Part shown: in pieces, positions 43,164-51,423 of the stretch
How the letters are laid out: the number at the start of each line of letters is the position of its first letter
Position numbering within the stretch: the first letter of the stretch is position 1
Program-made: the position numbers and the translations under genes
Origin: CBDCYS01 sp965226245
Lineage (GTDB): Bacteria > Acidobacteriota > Terriglobia > Bryobacterales > UBA6623
Length of the DNA stretch: 64,000 nt
Assembly: GCA_965226245.1 (NCBI GenBank)
Contig: CBDDCL010000015.1
Location: 2,852,001 to 2,916,000 of the forward strand
Direction: 5' to 3'
Notes under the pieces: generated by a model
What the model was told of the DNA's origin: nothing
The model's input: the letters and a program-made list of their open reading frames with translations, nothing else
Database searches by the model: none

Positions 43164-43454
43164 ATGGAATCACAAGTCGCCTCAATCGAAACGGGCGCTA
43201 ACGGCTCTGACGCTCTGCAAGCTCTCGACAAACTGGAGGGCCGCATCCAAGGAGCCATCGAGCGCTACCGCACGGCACAGCGGGAACGATCGGAAGCCGA
43301 GAAAGAGGCCGCCCGCGTCAAATCTCTCTTCGCCGAGAAGGACAGCGAAATTGAGCGTCTCCGCGCCCAAGCCGGCGAATTGCGCTCGGAGAGAGATGAG
43401 GTGCGTTCGCGAATTGAGGCTTTGCTGGAGAAAATCGAGGCCCTGGCGGAGTAA
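43164..43454 (+). CDS. coiled-coil protein, ZapB-like
   Basis: 96 residues, almost wholly heptad coiled coil (ALDKLEGRIQGAIERYRTAQ, LRSERDEVRSRIEALLEKIE). Its position 68 bases before zapA and its size point to a cell-division ZapB-like partner. Upstream at about 43112-43140 TTGCTC and TACGAT with 16 bases between could be its promoter. Confidence 0.7.
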   Translation: MESQVASIETGANGSDALQALDKLEGRIQGAIERYRTAQRERSEAEKEAARVKSLFAEKDSEIERLRAQAGELRSERDEVRSRIEALLEKIEALAE

Positions 43455-43522
43455 ACGGCGCCACTCAAACTATTAACCTTCCTGCATGGCGGCGCCGACC
43501 GCCTTGCAATGAGGCCGGATCG

Positions 43523-43849
43523 ATGCCCCAAGACAGCGGAACGCAAGTCAACATTTTCGGCCAGGTTTTTCACGTCAAGGGCGGCAACGACGCCGACCAG
43601 ACGCGCCAGCTTGCCGAGCTGGTTGACCAGAAGATGAACTTCATCGCAACGCAAGTGCGCGTGCCCGACAACTACCGGATCGCCATCTTGACGGCTTTGC
43701 ATCTGGCCGATGAGTACGCAAGTCTGAAGCAAGAGCATGACCGCCTGAAGGCCGAAGTGAGCGTGAAGACCGGCAAGATCCATTCCCTGCTCGACCAGAT
43801 CGAAACCGAGTCAAGCGAAGGAGCCCCGCTCTTCGCCGCCGCGGACTGA
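43523..43849 (+). CDS. zapA: cell division protein ZapA
   Basis: 108 residues with the ZapA fold: TQVNIFGQVFHVKGG, LAELVDQKMNFIAT, and RIAILTALHLADEYASLKQE leading into a C-terminal coiled coil. ZapA bundles FtsZ filaments at the septum. It forms a likely operon with the coiled-coil gene. The 6S RNA that follows zapA in some bacteria was not recognised here. Confidence 0.87.
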   Translation: MPQDSGTQVNIFGQVFHVKGGNDADQTRQLAELVDQKMNFIATQVRVPDNYRIAILTALHLADEYASLKQEHDRLKAEVSVKTGKIHSLLDQIETESSEGAPLFAAAD

Positions 43850-44003
43850 AGCCGCCGATACCCCTCCTTCCTTCCCCAATATCGTGCCGCTGGCCGCGGG
43901 AACCGCGGTCTGCTTCGGCAATCATTTTCCATTGTTCAAATTTATGGTGGATATTAAGACTGACTTTCTGTCATAATAGCGTTGATTCACACATCTCATC
44001 CTT

Positions 44004-44477
44004 ATGCCCAGGAGAACAGGCTTCCTCCTTGCGGCCGCACTTCTCGCGAATGTCATTTCGCCGGCCCTGCTGGCGGGCGTCCCCAGCAAAAAAGCTGTTT
44101 ACCGTGGCGGAACTCTTTCCAACATCCGCCCCGCCGCCGCGGGGACGGTGACGACAACCGATTTTCGCCACTTCGTCTTCCGCCACGACAGGGGAGAGCT
44201 GCGCATTCCCTACGACCGCATCAATTCTCTCGAATACGGCCAAAAGACGGGCCGGCGCCTGGGCCTGGCTCTGACGCTCTCGCCGCTCTTCCTGCTTTCC
44301 AAGAAACGTAAACACTACCTGACTGTCAGCTTCTTCGACGCCGAGGGCAATCAGCAGGCGGTCGTCCTCGAGTTAGGCAAGAAGATCGTTCGCACGACGC
44401 TGGCCGGGCTCTCGGCGCGCAGCGGCCTGAAGGTCGAGTTCGAGGACGAAAGGGCCCGCGAAGCATTAAATCGATGA
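44004..44477 (+). CDS. secreted protein of unknown function
   Basis: 157 residues, signal peptide MPRRTGFLLAAALLANVISPALLAG. The rest is beta-rich (TTDFRHFVFRHDRGELRIPY, HYLTVSFFDAEGNQQAVVLE) and carries LEYGQKTGRRLGLALTLSP. No family named. It overlaps the next gene by four bases, so the two secreted proteins are coupled. Confidence 0.66.
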   Translation: MPRRTGFLLAAALLANVISPALLAGVPSKKAVYRGGTLSNIRPAAAGTVTTTDFRHFVFRHDRGELRIPYDRINSLEYGQKTGRRLGLALTLSPLFLLSKKRKHYLTVSFFDAEGNQQAVVLELGKKIVRTTLAGLSARSGLKVEFEDERAREALNR

Positions 44478-45124
44478 CGTTTCCAAGACAACGCCCGGCG
44501 CGACGGGCGGCCGCTCGATGCGTGCTCCATGCGGCGGCGACTTTCGTCCTGTGTTCCGCCTCTTTCGGGGAGACCGCGGAGCCTTCCCTCAAAGAAGCCC
44601 AGCTTCTCAAGCTGCTGGAGATCAAGGCGATCTATGTCGACCCCCTCAACGGTACGGGGAGCGCGGAGATTCGCGACATGCTGATCGGCAGCTTGCACCG
44701 AACCGGCCTGTTCCTCGTAGTGGAAGATGAAGAGCGCGCGGACGCTTTTGTCCGGGGGGCTGCCGAAGACCTCATCTATTCCGATTACTATAGGAGGCGG
44801 GACGGGCTCAACGTACGCGGGTCGGCTTCGTCGAGCGAGCGGGAGGCCGGCGAATCCGAGTACAGCGCCGCAAGCTTCGGGATTGGAGACACCGAATCTA
44901 CATCCTATCGTGAAAGGAAGCACGAAGCTTTGGCCGCGGTCCGCCTGGTTCTGCGCAACGGAGAGGTGATATGGTCGGCGACCCAGGAGAGTTCGGGCGC
45001 TAAATACAAGGGGGCTGGAGCCGATGTCGCCGACAAGGTTGCGAAAGAACTGGTGGCTGCCTTCCGCAGGGCCGAGAAAGTTCGCCGTACGGTGAATACA
45101 AAGCCTGGGTTCCCGGCCCCTTGA
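44474..45124 (+). CDS. secreted protein of unknown function, CsgG-like surface unclear
   Basis: 216 residues with a basic N-terminus and hydrophobic stretch (CVLHAAATFVLCSASFG) as export signal. The middle has a serine/glutamate-rich loop (RGSASSSEREAGESEYSAAS). The alternation AIRDMLIGSLHRTGLFLVVEDE-like and AAVRLVLRNGEVIWSATQE recalls periplasmic proteins that act in trans-envelope assemblies such as CsgG-type lipoproteins, but this is only a resemblance. Coupled to the gene upstream. Confidence 0.62.
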   Translation: MTFPRQRPARRAAARCVLHAAATFVLCSASFGETAEPSLKEAQLLKLLEIKAIYVDPLNGTGSAEIRDMLIGSLHRTGLFLVVEDEERADAFVRGAAEDLIYSDYYRRRDGLNVRGSASSSEREAGESEYSAASFGIGDTESTSYRERKHEALAAVRLVLRNGEVIWSATQESSGAKYKGAGADVADKVAKELVAAFRRAEKVRRTVNTKPGFPAP

Positions 45125-45229
45125 GACCACAACCTTCCGAGTGACGTGTTGCCGAAAACTTGCTCCATCTTATTGGGCGGGGCCTGCGGTCGCGTCGTCA
45201 AGAGGGGGTGTGCGACATGAAAGTGGAGC

Positions 45230-46534
45230 TCAAGCCGCTCGGGCCTCCCAATAGTCCTCGAAGCGGCCGTTGTGGTGGCAGCAACGAAGGGCCAGAATCG
45301 CGTTGGCTCCGCGGACGGTCCAGAACATGCCGGACTGTTTCAAGCGAGAGCCGATGACGCTCTTGCAGCCAGCCTCAATCACTCCCGAGCCGACAAACAG
45401 ATGCTGGCGCCGAAACTCTGGGTAGCGCATCCGCTTGGCATTCTTTTCAAAGTATTTGGCTTCGTCGCGGAACTCTTCCGCGAGTTGGGGACTCGAGCAT
45501 TCGACCGACCGCAGCGAGCACACTAACTCTTCCATCCGCCCCTGGTCGAGGTGGTCCTGATGGATCGTGATCCAACACCGTTGCTGGGCCTTGTCGTGGG
45601 GATGAAGCTGGCGTGCCAGGTCCCACAAGTGCTGGCGGGCGTGATAGAGGTCGACGATCTGAATGGCGCCGGGAAACTGCTGCTGGGCAATGTTCCAGAT
45701 CCATTCGGCGCCATCTCCCAGCACGACCTTCTTGCGTGCCCGGCTCCAGCCCCGCTTCCAAGCCTCCACATACATGCGTTTGCCAAACTCGTCGGCGGTC
45801 TCAATGGCGCCGCTGTAGCTGGTCGAGTCCGGATCGCGGATGGGGTAGCCCTCTTCGTCCCACTTCGTTTGAGTGAACACGCAGCCCAACTTAGCTTCGC
45901 GGGTGTGGGCCGCCTCTCCCTTCCTTTTGCCCGCTCGGCCCACCGTCTCTTTGCGCACCACCGGAATTCCGGTCCCATCCATTTCGATGTACAGGATCGG
46001 AACGGGTTCCCCCACCACCAGCGGCAGCTCCAACTGCATCGCCCGCTGGATCTCGCTCTGCTCCCGCGCCGCGATATCCTCTCCAATCCCCTCCGCCGTC
46101 CGCTCCACCGCCTTGGCGGTCACTTCCAGACCCGCCAGCAGTTCCAGCTGCCGGCGCCCGTGATCGAAGGGAGCCTCCTGGCCCACCATCGCCTGCATAC
46201 GGCGTACCCCAGGAGAGCATTCCGTTTGGGCGATGTCGAGTTCAGCGTCGGCCGGAAATTGGCCGCTGTGACAGTGCCCGCACAGGTAGTAGGGGCGCGA
46301 TATATGCACCCTGCCCAGGGCGGTGAGAACCGACTTGGAGCGCAGTTCCCGGTAGTGAGCTTGGTGGCCGCAACAACAGGGAAGGCTCCGCTGGCCGGCC
46401 GCTGGGGCTGCCCATTGCAGCAGTTCGGAGAGGGCGGCGGCGCCAGCTTGGTGCATCGCCGAGCGCACCGCCATCTCGACGGCTTCCAGATCCCAGTGGC
46501 CTGTCTTGCGCCGCCCGCTGAACAGCACGCGCAA
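45230..46534 (-). CDS. ISKra4-family transposase (downstream frame)
   Basis: 434 residues from the ATG at 46534, but the frame is open upstream through the A-run at 46582 and continues with family-like sequence (IQQEVARELDQLLRVLFS), so the real product is probably a frameshift fusion of 571 residues. It has the family zinc cluster (CCCGH, CGHCH), the DDE marks YIEMDGTGIP, LGDGAEWIWN and the C-terminal GSGVIEAGCKSVIGSRLKQ with the glutamate. Complete by reading. Confidence 0.9.
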   Translation of the reverse strand: MRVLFSGRRKTGHWDLEAVEMAVRSAMHQAGAAALSELLQWAAPAAGQRSLPCCCGHQAHYRELRSKSVLTALGRVHISRPYYLCGHCHSGQFPADAELDIAQTECSPGVRRMQAMVGQEAPFDHGRRQLELLAGLEVTAKAVERTAEGIGEDIAAREQSEIQRAMQLELPLVVGEPVPILYIEMDGTGIPVVRKETVGRAGKRKGEAAHTREAKLGCVFTQTKWDEEGYPIRDPDSTSYSGAIETADEFGKRMYVEAWKRGWSRARKKVVLGDGAEWIWNIAQQQFPGAIQIVDLYHARQHLWDLARQLHPHDKAQQRCWITIHQDHLDQGRMEELVCSLRSVECSSPQLAEEFRDEAKYFEKNAKRMRYPEFRRQHLFVGSGVIEAGCKSVIGSRLKQSGMFWTVRGANAILALRCCHHNGRFEDYWEARAA

Positions 46535-46542
46535 TAGCTGGT

Positions 46543-46944
46543 CTAGTTCGCGCGCGACCTCTTGCTGGATGGCGGCGGCCGTTTTTTTTCCTGGGGGGTC
46601 TGCGCCTCAAGCTGCAGCGGCCGCTGTTTGCAGATGCGGGTATTGAGCTCCACGAACTCGCGGCTCAGTTGCTGGAACTTGCGGAACTCGGCCACTTCGC
46701 GCTCGGCTTTGCCCAGCGCGGCCGGAGTCGGCAGCGACTCGGTGACGGTCTTACGACCGGCCTTATAGGTGAGGCGGGTATGGGGACCGTGCCCCGGTTG
46801 ACCGGGGCGATGGCAGCGGCAGCTTGGTTTGCCGCAACGCCCCGAGGTGCTGGTGATCGAACCGGGGCGCAGATCGCCCAGCTCGCCGATCTGGCGGACG
46901 ATGTCGGTACGCTGTTGCTGCAGTTGCTCGAGGGAATCAGGCAT
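46543..46944 (-). CDS. ISKra4 accessory protein (DUF6788-like), upstream frame
   Basis: 133 residues: a coiled-coil start (LEQLQQQRTDIVRQIGELGD), then a zinc-binding block GRCGKPSCRCHRP with GHGPHTRLTYKAGRK, then a second helix. Such a DUF6788-like gene often precedes ISKra4-type transposases. The frame ends 8 bases before the transposase ATG; at residues 119-121 (E-K-K) it crosses an eight-A slippery run. Confidence 0.78.
   Translation of the reverse strand: MPDSLEQLQQQRTDIVRQIGELGDLRPGSITSTSGRCGKPSCRCHRPGQPGHGPHTRLTYKAGRKTVTESLPTPAALGKAEREVAEFRKFQQLSREFVELNTRICKQRPLQLEAQTPQEKKRPPPSSKRSRAN
46582..46589 (-). other. candidate -1 ribosomal frameshift site
   Basis: On the minus strand GAA-AAA-AAA-CGG is read in the accessory frame. 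Slipping back one base on A-AAA-AAA makes the next codon ACG and enters the transposase frame, which stays open for 450 codons. The heptamer A-AAA-AAA is a classical slippery site of bacterial IS elements. Confidence 0.6.
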
Positions 46945-47079
46945 GGAAGTGACCTCCTGTTCCTAGCGTAACACATACGCAAGGATATTGGCCACAATAA
47001 AGAGCCTGCTGAAATACTCACTTCTATGTCGCGCACCCGTCAAGAGGCTTGTCCTTGACAATCCTCGTAAAATTAGAAC

Positions 47080-47340
47080 GTGCCAAGCGGCAGCGAAGTT
47101 CAACGCCCTGTCGAATACGTCTGCCGCCTGTGCGGAGCGCAACTGGAGGTTCGAGTCAGCTTCAAGGGCAAGATCGTATGGAGGGTGGAACCCGGCGATC
47201 CCGATTTCGGCGCCAAAGAGCCGGAGTTGAGAGGAGACTCCAAGGAGCCTCGTCTGCTTTGTTCCGCCGATGCGCTGCACCAAACCGGTTTCCGGCTGGC
47301 CGGCGGCGAGATCGAGCCCGACCCATCATTCGCGGGCTAG
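47080..47340 (+). CDS. hypothetical zinc-ribbon-like protein
   Basis: 86 residues from a GTG start. It has one CRLCG pair near residue 15 and a later single cysteine, so at most a partial zinc site. No family recognised. It begins 33 bases after the ISKra4 target repeat, so its promoter may have been altered by the insertion. Confidence 0.5.
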   Translation: MPSGSEVQRPVEYVCRLCGAQLEVRVSFKGKIVWRVEPGDPDFGAKEPELRGDSKEPRLLCSADALHQTGFRLAGGEIEPDPSFAG

Positions 47341-47427
47341 CCGCCGGCTGAACCCGGCGTGTACCTCAACACACTTTGAGTTTGCGCCGCCTTGTCAGTT
47401 CGTATGCCGGGTCTCTAGGATGGCTAT

Positions 47428-47967
47428 ATGAAGCTGTTACTTGCGATACTCCTGCTTGGATGCATTTTCATTTTGCCTGCTCAGGAATCCGGCACGATCC
47501 CCCGCTGGGAAGTCATCGAGATGGCCGGCACGTTGCGCGCCGGCACCGACGATATCGTGAAAATTCTTTCCCAAATACGCCCTAAGGAATGGATCCAAGA
47601 CGGCGCCCCCGACGCTTACGTCACGCAATACGAGACCCTGCAGACCGACCTATCGAATCTGGCCAATTCCGCGCGGGCTTTGGAGCGCCAGCCGGAGAAA
47701 CTTTCGACAACCGTCGATACTTTCCTGTGGATGGACCGCGCAGGTTCGATGGTGACCTCCATGGCGGCAGGAGTCAGGAAGTACCAAAACGCTTCTCTGG
47801 GGGACCTGCTCGACAGTACTGCCGGCCGGGTCTTCTCCGCCGAGGATAGGCTGAAAGAGTACATGCGGCAACTGGTTGTTCATCAGGAAGCCGAGCTTGA
47901 GATCGCCAACAGCGAAGCGCAACGCTGCCGCCAGGAAATGCTCAAGCGTCCGATGACCCGCGATTGA
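47428..47967 (+). CDS. secreted helical protein of unknown function
   Basis: 179 residues with a signal peptide MKLLLAILLLGCIFILPAQ. The mature part is helical (YVTQYETLQTDLSNLANSAR, LKEYMRQLVVHQEAELEIAN). No family recognised; similar small exported proteins are common in Acidobacteria. It follows the zinc-ribbon gene by 87 bases. Confidence 0.7.
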   Translation: MKLLLAILLLGCIFILPAQESGTIPRWEVIEMAGTLRAGTDDIVKILSQIRPKEWIQDGAPDAYVTQYETLQTDLSNLANSARALERQPEKLSTTVDTFLWMDRAGSMVTSMAAGVRKYQNASLGDLLDSTAGRVFSAEDRLKEYMRQLVVHQEAELEIANSEAQRCRQEMLKRPMTRD

Positions 47968-48048
47968 ATGAACGGAAATGAATGACCCGGCTTAGGGAAT
48001 GATCGACCCTCAACGAATGGAATCGTTTGCTCAGCCTTCGACTTAACA

Positions 48049-48279
48049 ATGGACCATCCGTTTGAGCCATCCCCGCCTAGAACCGCCGGCGAAGCAGCGG
48101 ACACCGCTAGCCCGCCGGCCGTTGAGGATTCCGGCGACAGCCAGTTCCACTGTTATATCTGTGAGGAACCATCCACGGAGATCTGTGTCCGCTGCACGCG
48201 CGACGCCTGCGAAAACCACCTCTGCGAAAAATGCCAGCGCTGCAGTGATTGCTGCGTCTGCGAGGAAACGCTTCACTAG
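48049..48279 (+). CDS. small cysteine-rich protein (B-box-like zinc cluster)
   Basis: 76 residues. The first 30 are proline/acidic and disordered. The rest has eleven cysteines and four histidines: CYICEEPSTEICVRC, ACENHLCEKC and CSDCCVCEE. The spacing suggests two zinc sites like a B-box or FYVE-type finger. No function known. Confidence 0.56.
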   Translation: MDHPFEPSPPRTAGEAADTASPPAVEDSGDSQFHCYICEEPSTEICVRCTRDACENHLCEKCQRCSDCCVCEETLH

Positions 48280-48506
48280 CGGCTCAAGCCTCGATAAACA
48301 GTTTCGACAACGTGCCACCTTGCCGGGTTTGGTGAAGGAAGGCTGGCTGGCGACCCGCTGCCGCCGTGACGTGGCGCACGCTGTGGCGGCCCTGCTGGAG
48401 CGCCGCCCCAACATTTGGAGTTCCTCCCTTTTCTGTTCGATCTCCCTTGGACCTCGTGCTCTCAAGGCTTTTCTGTCAACCGGGCTTGATAGACTCTTAC
48501 TTAGAA

Positions 48507-48806
48507 ATGCCGTCCTCGCTTACAACCGCCTTGCAGATCTTGCGCAAGTACGAGCCAGAGCTGCGCAAGCACGGGGTCTGTCACGCATCCGTCTTCGGAT
48601 CCGTTGCCCGCGGGGAGGCGAATTCAGGCAGCGATGTCGACATCTTGGTCGATCTCGATCCGTCACTGCCGATTGGAATCTTTCAATACGCTCGGCTCAA
48701 GCTCTACATCGGCGAGCTGGTGGGGGGCGCTGACGTCGTGAATCGGAAAACCCTCAAGCCGCTGCTGCGCGATGCAATTCTGCACGAAGCCGTCGATGCC
48801 TTCTAA
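48507..48806 (+). CDS. MNT-type nucleotidyltransferase antitoxin
   Basis: 99 residues from ATG 48507 (MPSSLTTALQILRKYEP). The site ASVFGSVARGEANSGSDVDI has the GS and D-x-D of minimal nucleotidyltransferases. In HepT/MntA pairs this protein silences the HEPN toxin by adding AMP. The partner HepT gene starts inside its 3' end (48796) but carries a frameshift. Confidence 0.88.
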   Translation: MPSSLTTALQILRKYEPELRKHGVCHASVFGSVARGEANSGSDVDILVDLDPSLPIGIFQYARLKLYIGELVGGADVVNRKTLKPLLRDAILHEAVDAF

Positions 48807-49144
48807 GAACCCTAGAATCCGGTTAGTCGATATCCTCGACAACATCCAAGCGATTGAAGAATTCACCGCTGGGCTGACGTTTGAGGACTACGTGCGTGAA
48901 AAAAAGACGGTGTATGCCGTAACTCGCGCATTGGAGATCATCTCAGAGGCAACACGCCGGCTGCCTGACCCGTTGAAGAATCAGCACCCTGAAATCGACT
49001 GGCCCGCCCGCGGCTGCCGCCGGAAATATCTACAGGCACGAGTACGAGATTGTCGATGACGTGCTCGTTTGGCATACCGTCCAGCATGATTTGGCTGACT
49101 TGAAAGATGCGGTCCGAAAAGAACTCGAACGTTTGAACGGATAG
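48796..49144 (+). pseudogene. HepT-like (DUF86) HEPN toxin, frameshifted
   Basis: The gene begins MPSKNPRIRLVDILDNIQAI, overlapping the MNT gene, and reads well to HPEIDWPA. There one base is gained or lost (in the CCCGCCCGCGG stretch near 49010). The expected end, AAAGNIYRHEYEIVDDVLVW, then HTVQHDLADLKDAVRKELE, continues in the next frame to TAG 49142. The GN-x(2)-RHEY active-site region is therefore out of frame. Without the indel the product would be about 115 residues. Confidence 0.8.
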
Positions 49145-49199
49145 TGCCTGCCTCTCGGATTCCCGCAGTTCACCAGGGCCCAGAAGCACGCGCGCTAGA

Positions 49200-50171
49200 A
49201 TGAAATGCGATATGAGCCTCGGCGCGGAGAATCGTTTCTTGGGCGCCCTGCTTGGCCTTGCCGTGGGGGATGCGTTGGGGGCGCCTTTCGAGGGCGCCGA
49301 AGCCGGAACGTTTTCGGCGGAGGGAATGACCGCGGGCGGGCCGTGGCGCCTCGAGGCGGGCCAATGGACGGACGATACCTCCATGGCGCTGTGCTTGGCC
49401 GCGAGCATTGTCGAATGCGGGGGATTCAGCGCCAAGGATCAGATGGACCGCTACCTTCGCTGGCGCAACGAAGGCTACATGAGCAGCACCGGAAACTGCT
49501 TCGGCATCGGCGGCACGGTCAACGCGGCTCTATCGCGCTATGCCGCGAATGGTGACCCTTATGCCGGCTCGACGGACGAGCGGTCGGCCGGGAACGGCTC
49601 GCTGATGCGGCTGGCCCCGATTGCGATGTACCAGGTGCATGACGCCGGCCGGGCCAAAGAACTCGCCGCCCAGATGTCGAAAACGACCCACGCGGCGACT
49701 GAGGCGGTGGATTGCTGCCGCTATTTCGCGGGCCTGCTGGTCGGCGCTCTGCGCGGCGATTCCAAAGACCTGCTGCTTTGCGATCTCTACTCTCCGGTCT
49801 ACAATTATTGGTTGTTCCAGCACGTGGCGTTGACTCCCCGGGTCGACACGATTGCCCGCGGCGTCTATAAGACCAAGCAAGCGAGCGAGCTTCCGGCCAC
49901 GGGCTATGTGGTAGACACCCTGGAAGCGGCGCTGTGGGCGTTCCACAGCTCCAGTTCCTTCGGCGAGGGGGCGCTGCTGGCGGTCAACCTGGGCAATGAT
50001 AGCGACACGACCGCGGCGGTCTACGGGCAATTGGCCGGTGCGCACTATGGGGTGGAAGGCATTCCGTCCGAATGGCTGGAACAATTGTCGCAACGCGAGC
50101 TGATCGAGGATCTAGCCCGGCGGCTGCTGTTCGCGACAAAGCAAAGTATCCGGCATTTCGTTGAGCTATGA
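49200..50171 (+). CDS. ADP-ribosylglycohydrolase-family protein
   Basis: 323 residues. The two metal-binding halves are clear: GQWTDDTSMALCLAASI (T-D-D) near residue 60 and LGNDSDTTAAVYGQLAGA (D-x-D-T-T) near 270, with LGLAVGDALGAPFEG at the start. The family removes ADP-ribose from proteins or nucleic acids, or cleaves related N-glycosides. It overlaps the next gene by four bases. It follows the MNT/HepT pair but no functional link is evident. Confidence 0.9.
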   Translation: MKCDMSLGAENRFLGALLGLAVGDALGAPFEGAEAGTFSAEGMTAGGPWRLEAGQWTDDTSMALCLAASIVECGGFSAKDQMDRYLRWRNEGYMSSTGNCFGIGGTVNAALSRYAANGDPYAGSTDERSAGNGSLMRLAPIAMYQVHDAGRAKELAAQMSKTTHAATEAVDCCRYFAGLLVGALRGDSKDLLLCDLYSPVYNYWLFQHVALTPRVDTIARGVYKTKQASELPATGYVVDTLEAALWAFHSSSSFGEGALLAVNLGNDSDTTAAVYGQLAGAHYGVEGIPSEWLEQLSQRELIEDLARRLLFATKQSIRHFVEL

Positions 50172-50824
50172 CCCCGAACGACTCCATGGAACGGCCACAG
50201 AGCGGCTCTCGACCCCAGTCTCGATGGCGATCTCGGTCGATCATCCGGCAATTCCTGTCGGTTCCCAATCAGCTCACGATGTTTCGGCTGCTGCTGCTGC
50301 CATTCATCCTGATCGCCATGATCTACCGCCGCCACGACATCGCTCTGGGGCTGTTCTTACTGGCGGTGATCACCGACGTGATCGACGGCATCATCGCGCG
50401 GCGCCTCGACCAGCAAACCTTGCTGGGGGAATACCTGGATCCGATCGCGGACAAGCTGCTGCTCAGTTCCGCCTTTATTGTCCAGGCGCTGATTGGGGCG
50501 ATTCCCTGGTGGCTGACGATTCTCGTGCTAAGCCGGGACCTGATCATCATTTCCACTGTCCTCGTTGTTATGCTGGCCACCGAGATTCGAGATTTTCCGC
50601 CCAGCGCCTTTGGCAAGGCCAACACCGTCGTGCAGGCAGCTACGATATCCACGGTCGTGCTCTACAACGCGTCGGAGGTGGTGTGGGCCGGACAATTGCT
50701 CAGTGTGCTGATCTGGGCCGCCGCGGCGACGACCCTAGCCAGCTCGGGGCACTACATGGCGGAGACAATGCAACGGATCAACGCGCATACGTCACAAGAG
50801 GGCGCCGAGGGCAAAGACACATAG
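50168..50824 (+). CDS. CDP-alcohol phosphatidyltransferase (PgsA-like)
   Basis: 218 residues, polytopic membrane protein. The signature D-x(2)-DG-x(2)-AR-x(8)-G-x(3)-D-x(3)-D is complete in DVIDGIIARRL through GEYLDPIADK. It most resembles phosphatidylglycerophosphate synthase; cardiolipin synthase of the same fold is possible. ATGA overlap with the upstream gene. Confidence 0.89.
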   Translation: MTPNDSMERPQSGSRPQSRWRSRSIIRQFLSVPNQLTMFRLLLLPFILIAMIYRRHDIALGLFLLAVITDVIDGIIARRLDQQTLLGEYLDPIADKLLLSSAFIVQALIGAIPWWLTILVLSRDLIIISTVLVVMLATEIRDFPPSAFGKANTVVQAATISTVVLYNASEVVWAGQLLSVLIWAAAATTLASSGHYMAETMQRINAHTSQEGAEGKDT

Positions 50825-50898
50825 ACGGTTTGCCCCGGTGCGGGACGATTTTGGGGGAAGGGCGGGGACATCGGTCCTCGTGGCGGCGAATCGCCCGT

Positions 50899-51312
50899 TC
50901 ACAGACGATACAGCATGGCATAGACGCAGACGCCACTGACGGACACATACATCCAGATCGGCCAGGTCCAGCGCGCGATGCGCCGATGCGCCCCGAAACG
51001 GCCCCGCAAAGCCCGGTACAGCGTGACCAGCGCCATGGGGACAATCGATGCCGCCAGCACGATGTGCGTGATCAGAATCGTGAAGTAGACCGGCCGGATC
51101 CATCCCTGTTTGGTAAACGGAACCGAACCCACTTGATAGTGGTAAAACAGGTAACTTGCCAAGAATAAGCAGGAGACGACGAAGGCGGAAATCATGCAGG
51201 CGCGATGGCGGTCCGTCTGTTGATGACGGATAAAGTAGTAGCCCGCCCCGAGTAGCAACGCGCTCACCGAGTTCAGAAAAGCGTTCAGCGCGGGGAGATT
51301 AGTGGCGTCCAT
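50899..51312 (-). CDS. DUF420 membrane protein
   Basis: 137 residues with four membrane helices. The family histidines lie in RHQQTDRHRACM, YLFYHYQ, FTILITHIVLA and GAHRRIARWT. DUF420 proteins accompany cytochrome oxidase assembly genes and ABC-2 exporters in Acidobacteria and Firmicutes (YozB). Here an ABC-2 permease follows on the same strand upstream, separated by a short repeat. Confidence 0.87.
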   Translation of the reverse strand: MDATNLPALNAFLNSVSALLLGAGYYFIRHQQTDRHRACMISAFVVSCLFLASYLFYHYQVGSVPFTKQGWIRPVYFTILITHIVLAASIVPMALVTLYRALRGRFGAHRRIARWTWPIWMYVSVSGVCVYAMLYRL

Positions 51313-51388
51313 GGTTTAGCGTTTCCGAGTGCGGGCGAAAAAAGGGGATAGCCACCGATTCTCGTGCTGCACTATTGTTGAGCGAAGC

Positions 51389-51413
51389 AACCGCTCCCTC
51401 ACGGTCGCGGCTC
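51389..51413. repeat. short GAGCCGCG-family palindrome half
   Basis: Reverse complement reads GAGCCGCGACCGTGAGGGAG followed by CGGTT. It matches the start of the hairpin elements at 22454 and 56924 and is probably a degenerate single copy. Confidence 0.5.
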
Positions 51414-51423
51414 CGGTGACGCG

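Larger units (their letters stand above)
45206..47038 (-). mobile_element. ISKra4-family insertion sequence with 9-bp target duplication
   Basis: 1833 bp. Direct repeats GTCAAGAGG flank it at 45197-45205 and 47039-47047. The terminal inverted repeats begin GGGTG-x-GCGACAT on both sides (left GGGTGTGCGACATG, right reverse complement GGGTGCGCGACATA). It holds two overlapping-frame genes, a small accessory gene and the transposase, linked by a run of eight A residues. Inserted between genes, so it breaks no frame that can be seen. Confidence 0.87.

Noticed and set aside
43850..44003. 6S RNA after zapA
   Set aside because: The gap is about 150 bases with only a small hairpin (CCGCGGGAACCGCGG); no long 6S-like paired structure with central bubble was visible.
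45230..45360. Plus-strand frames across the ISKra4 element
   Set aside because: They are antisense shadows of the transposase.
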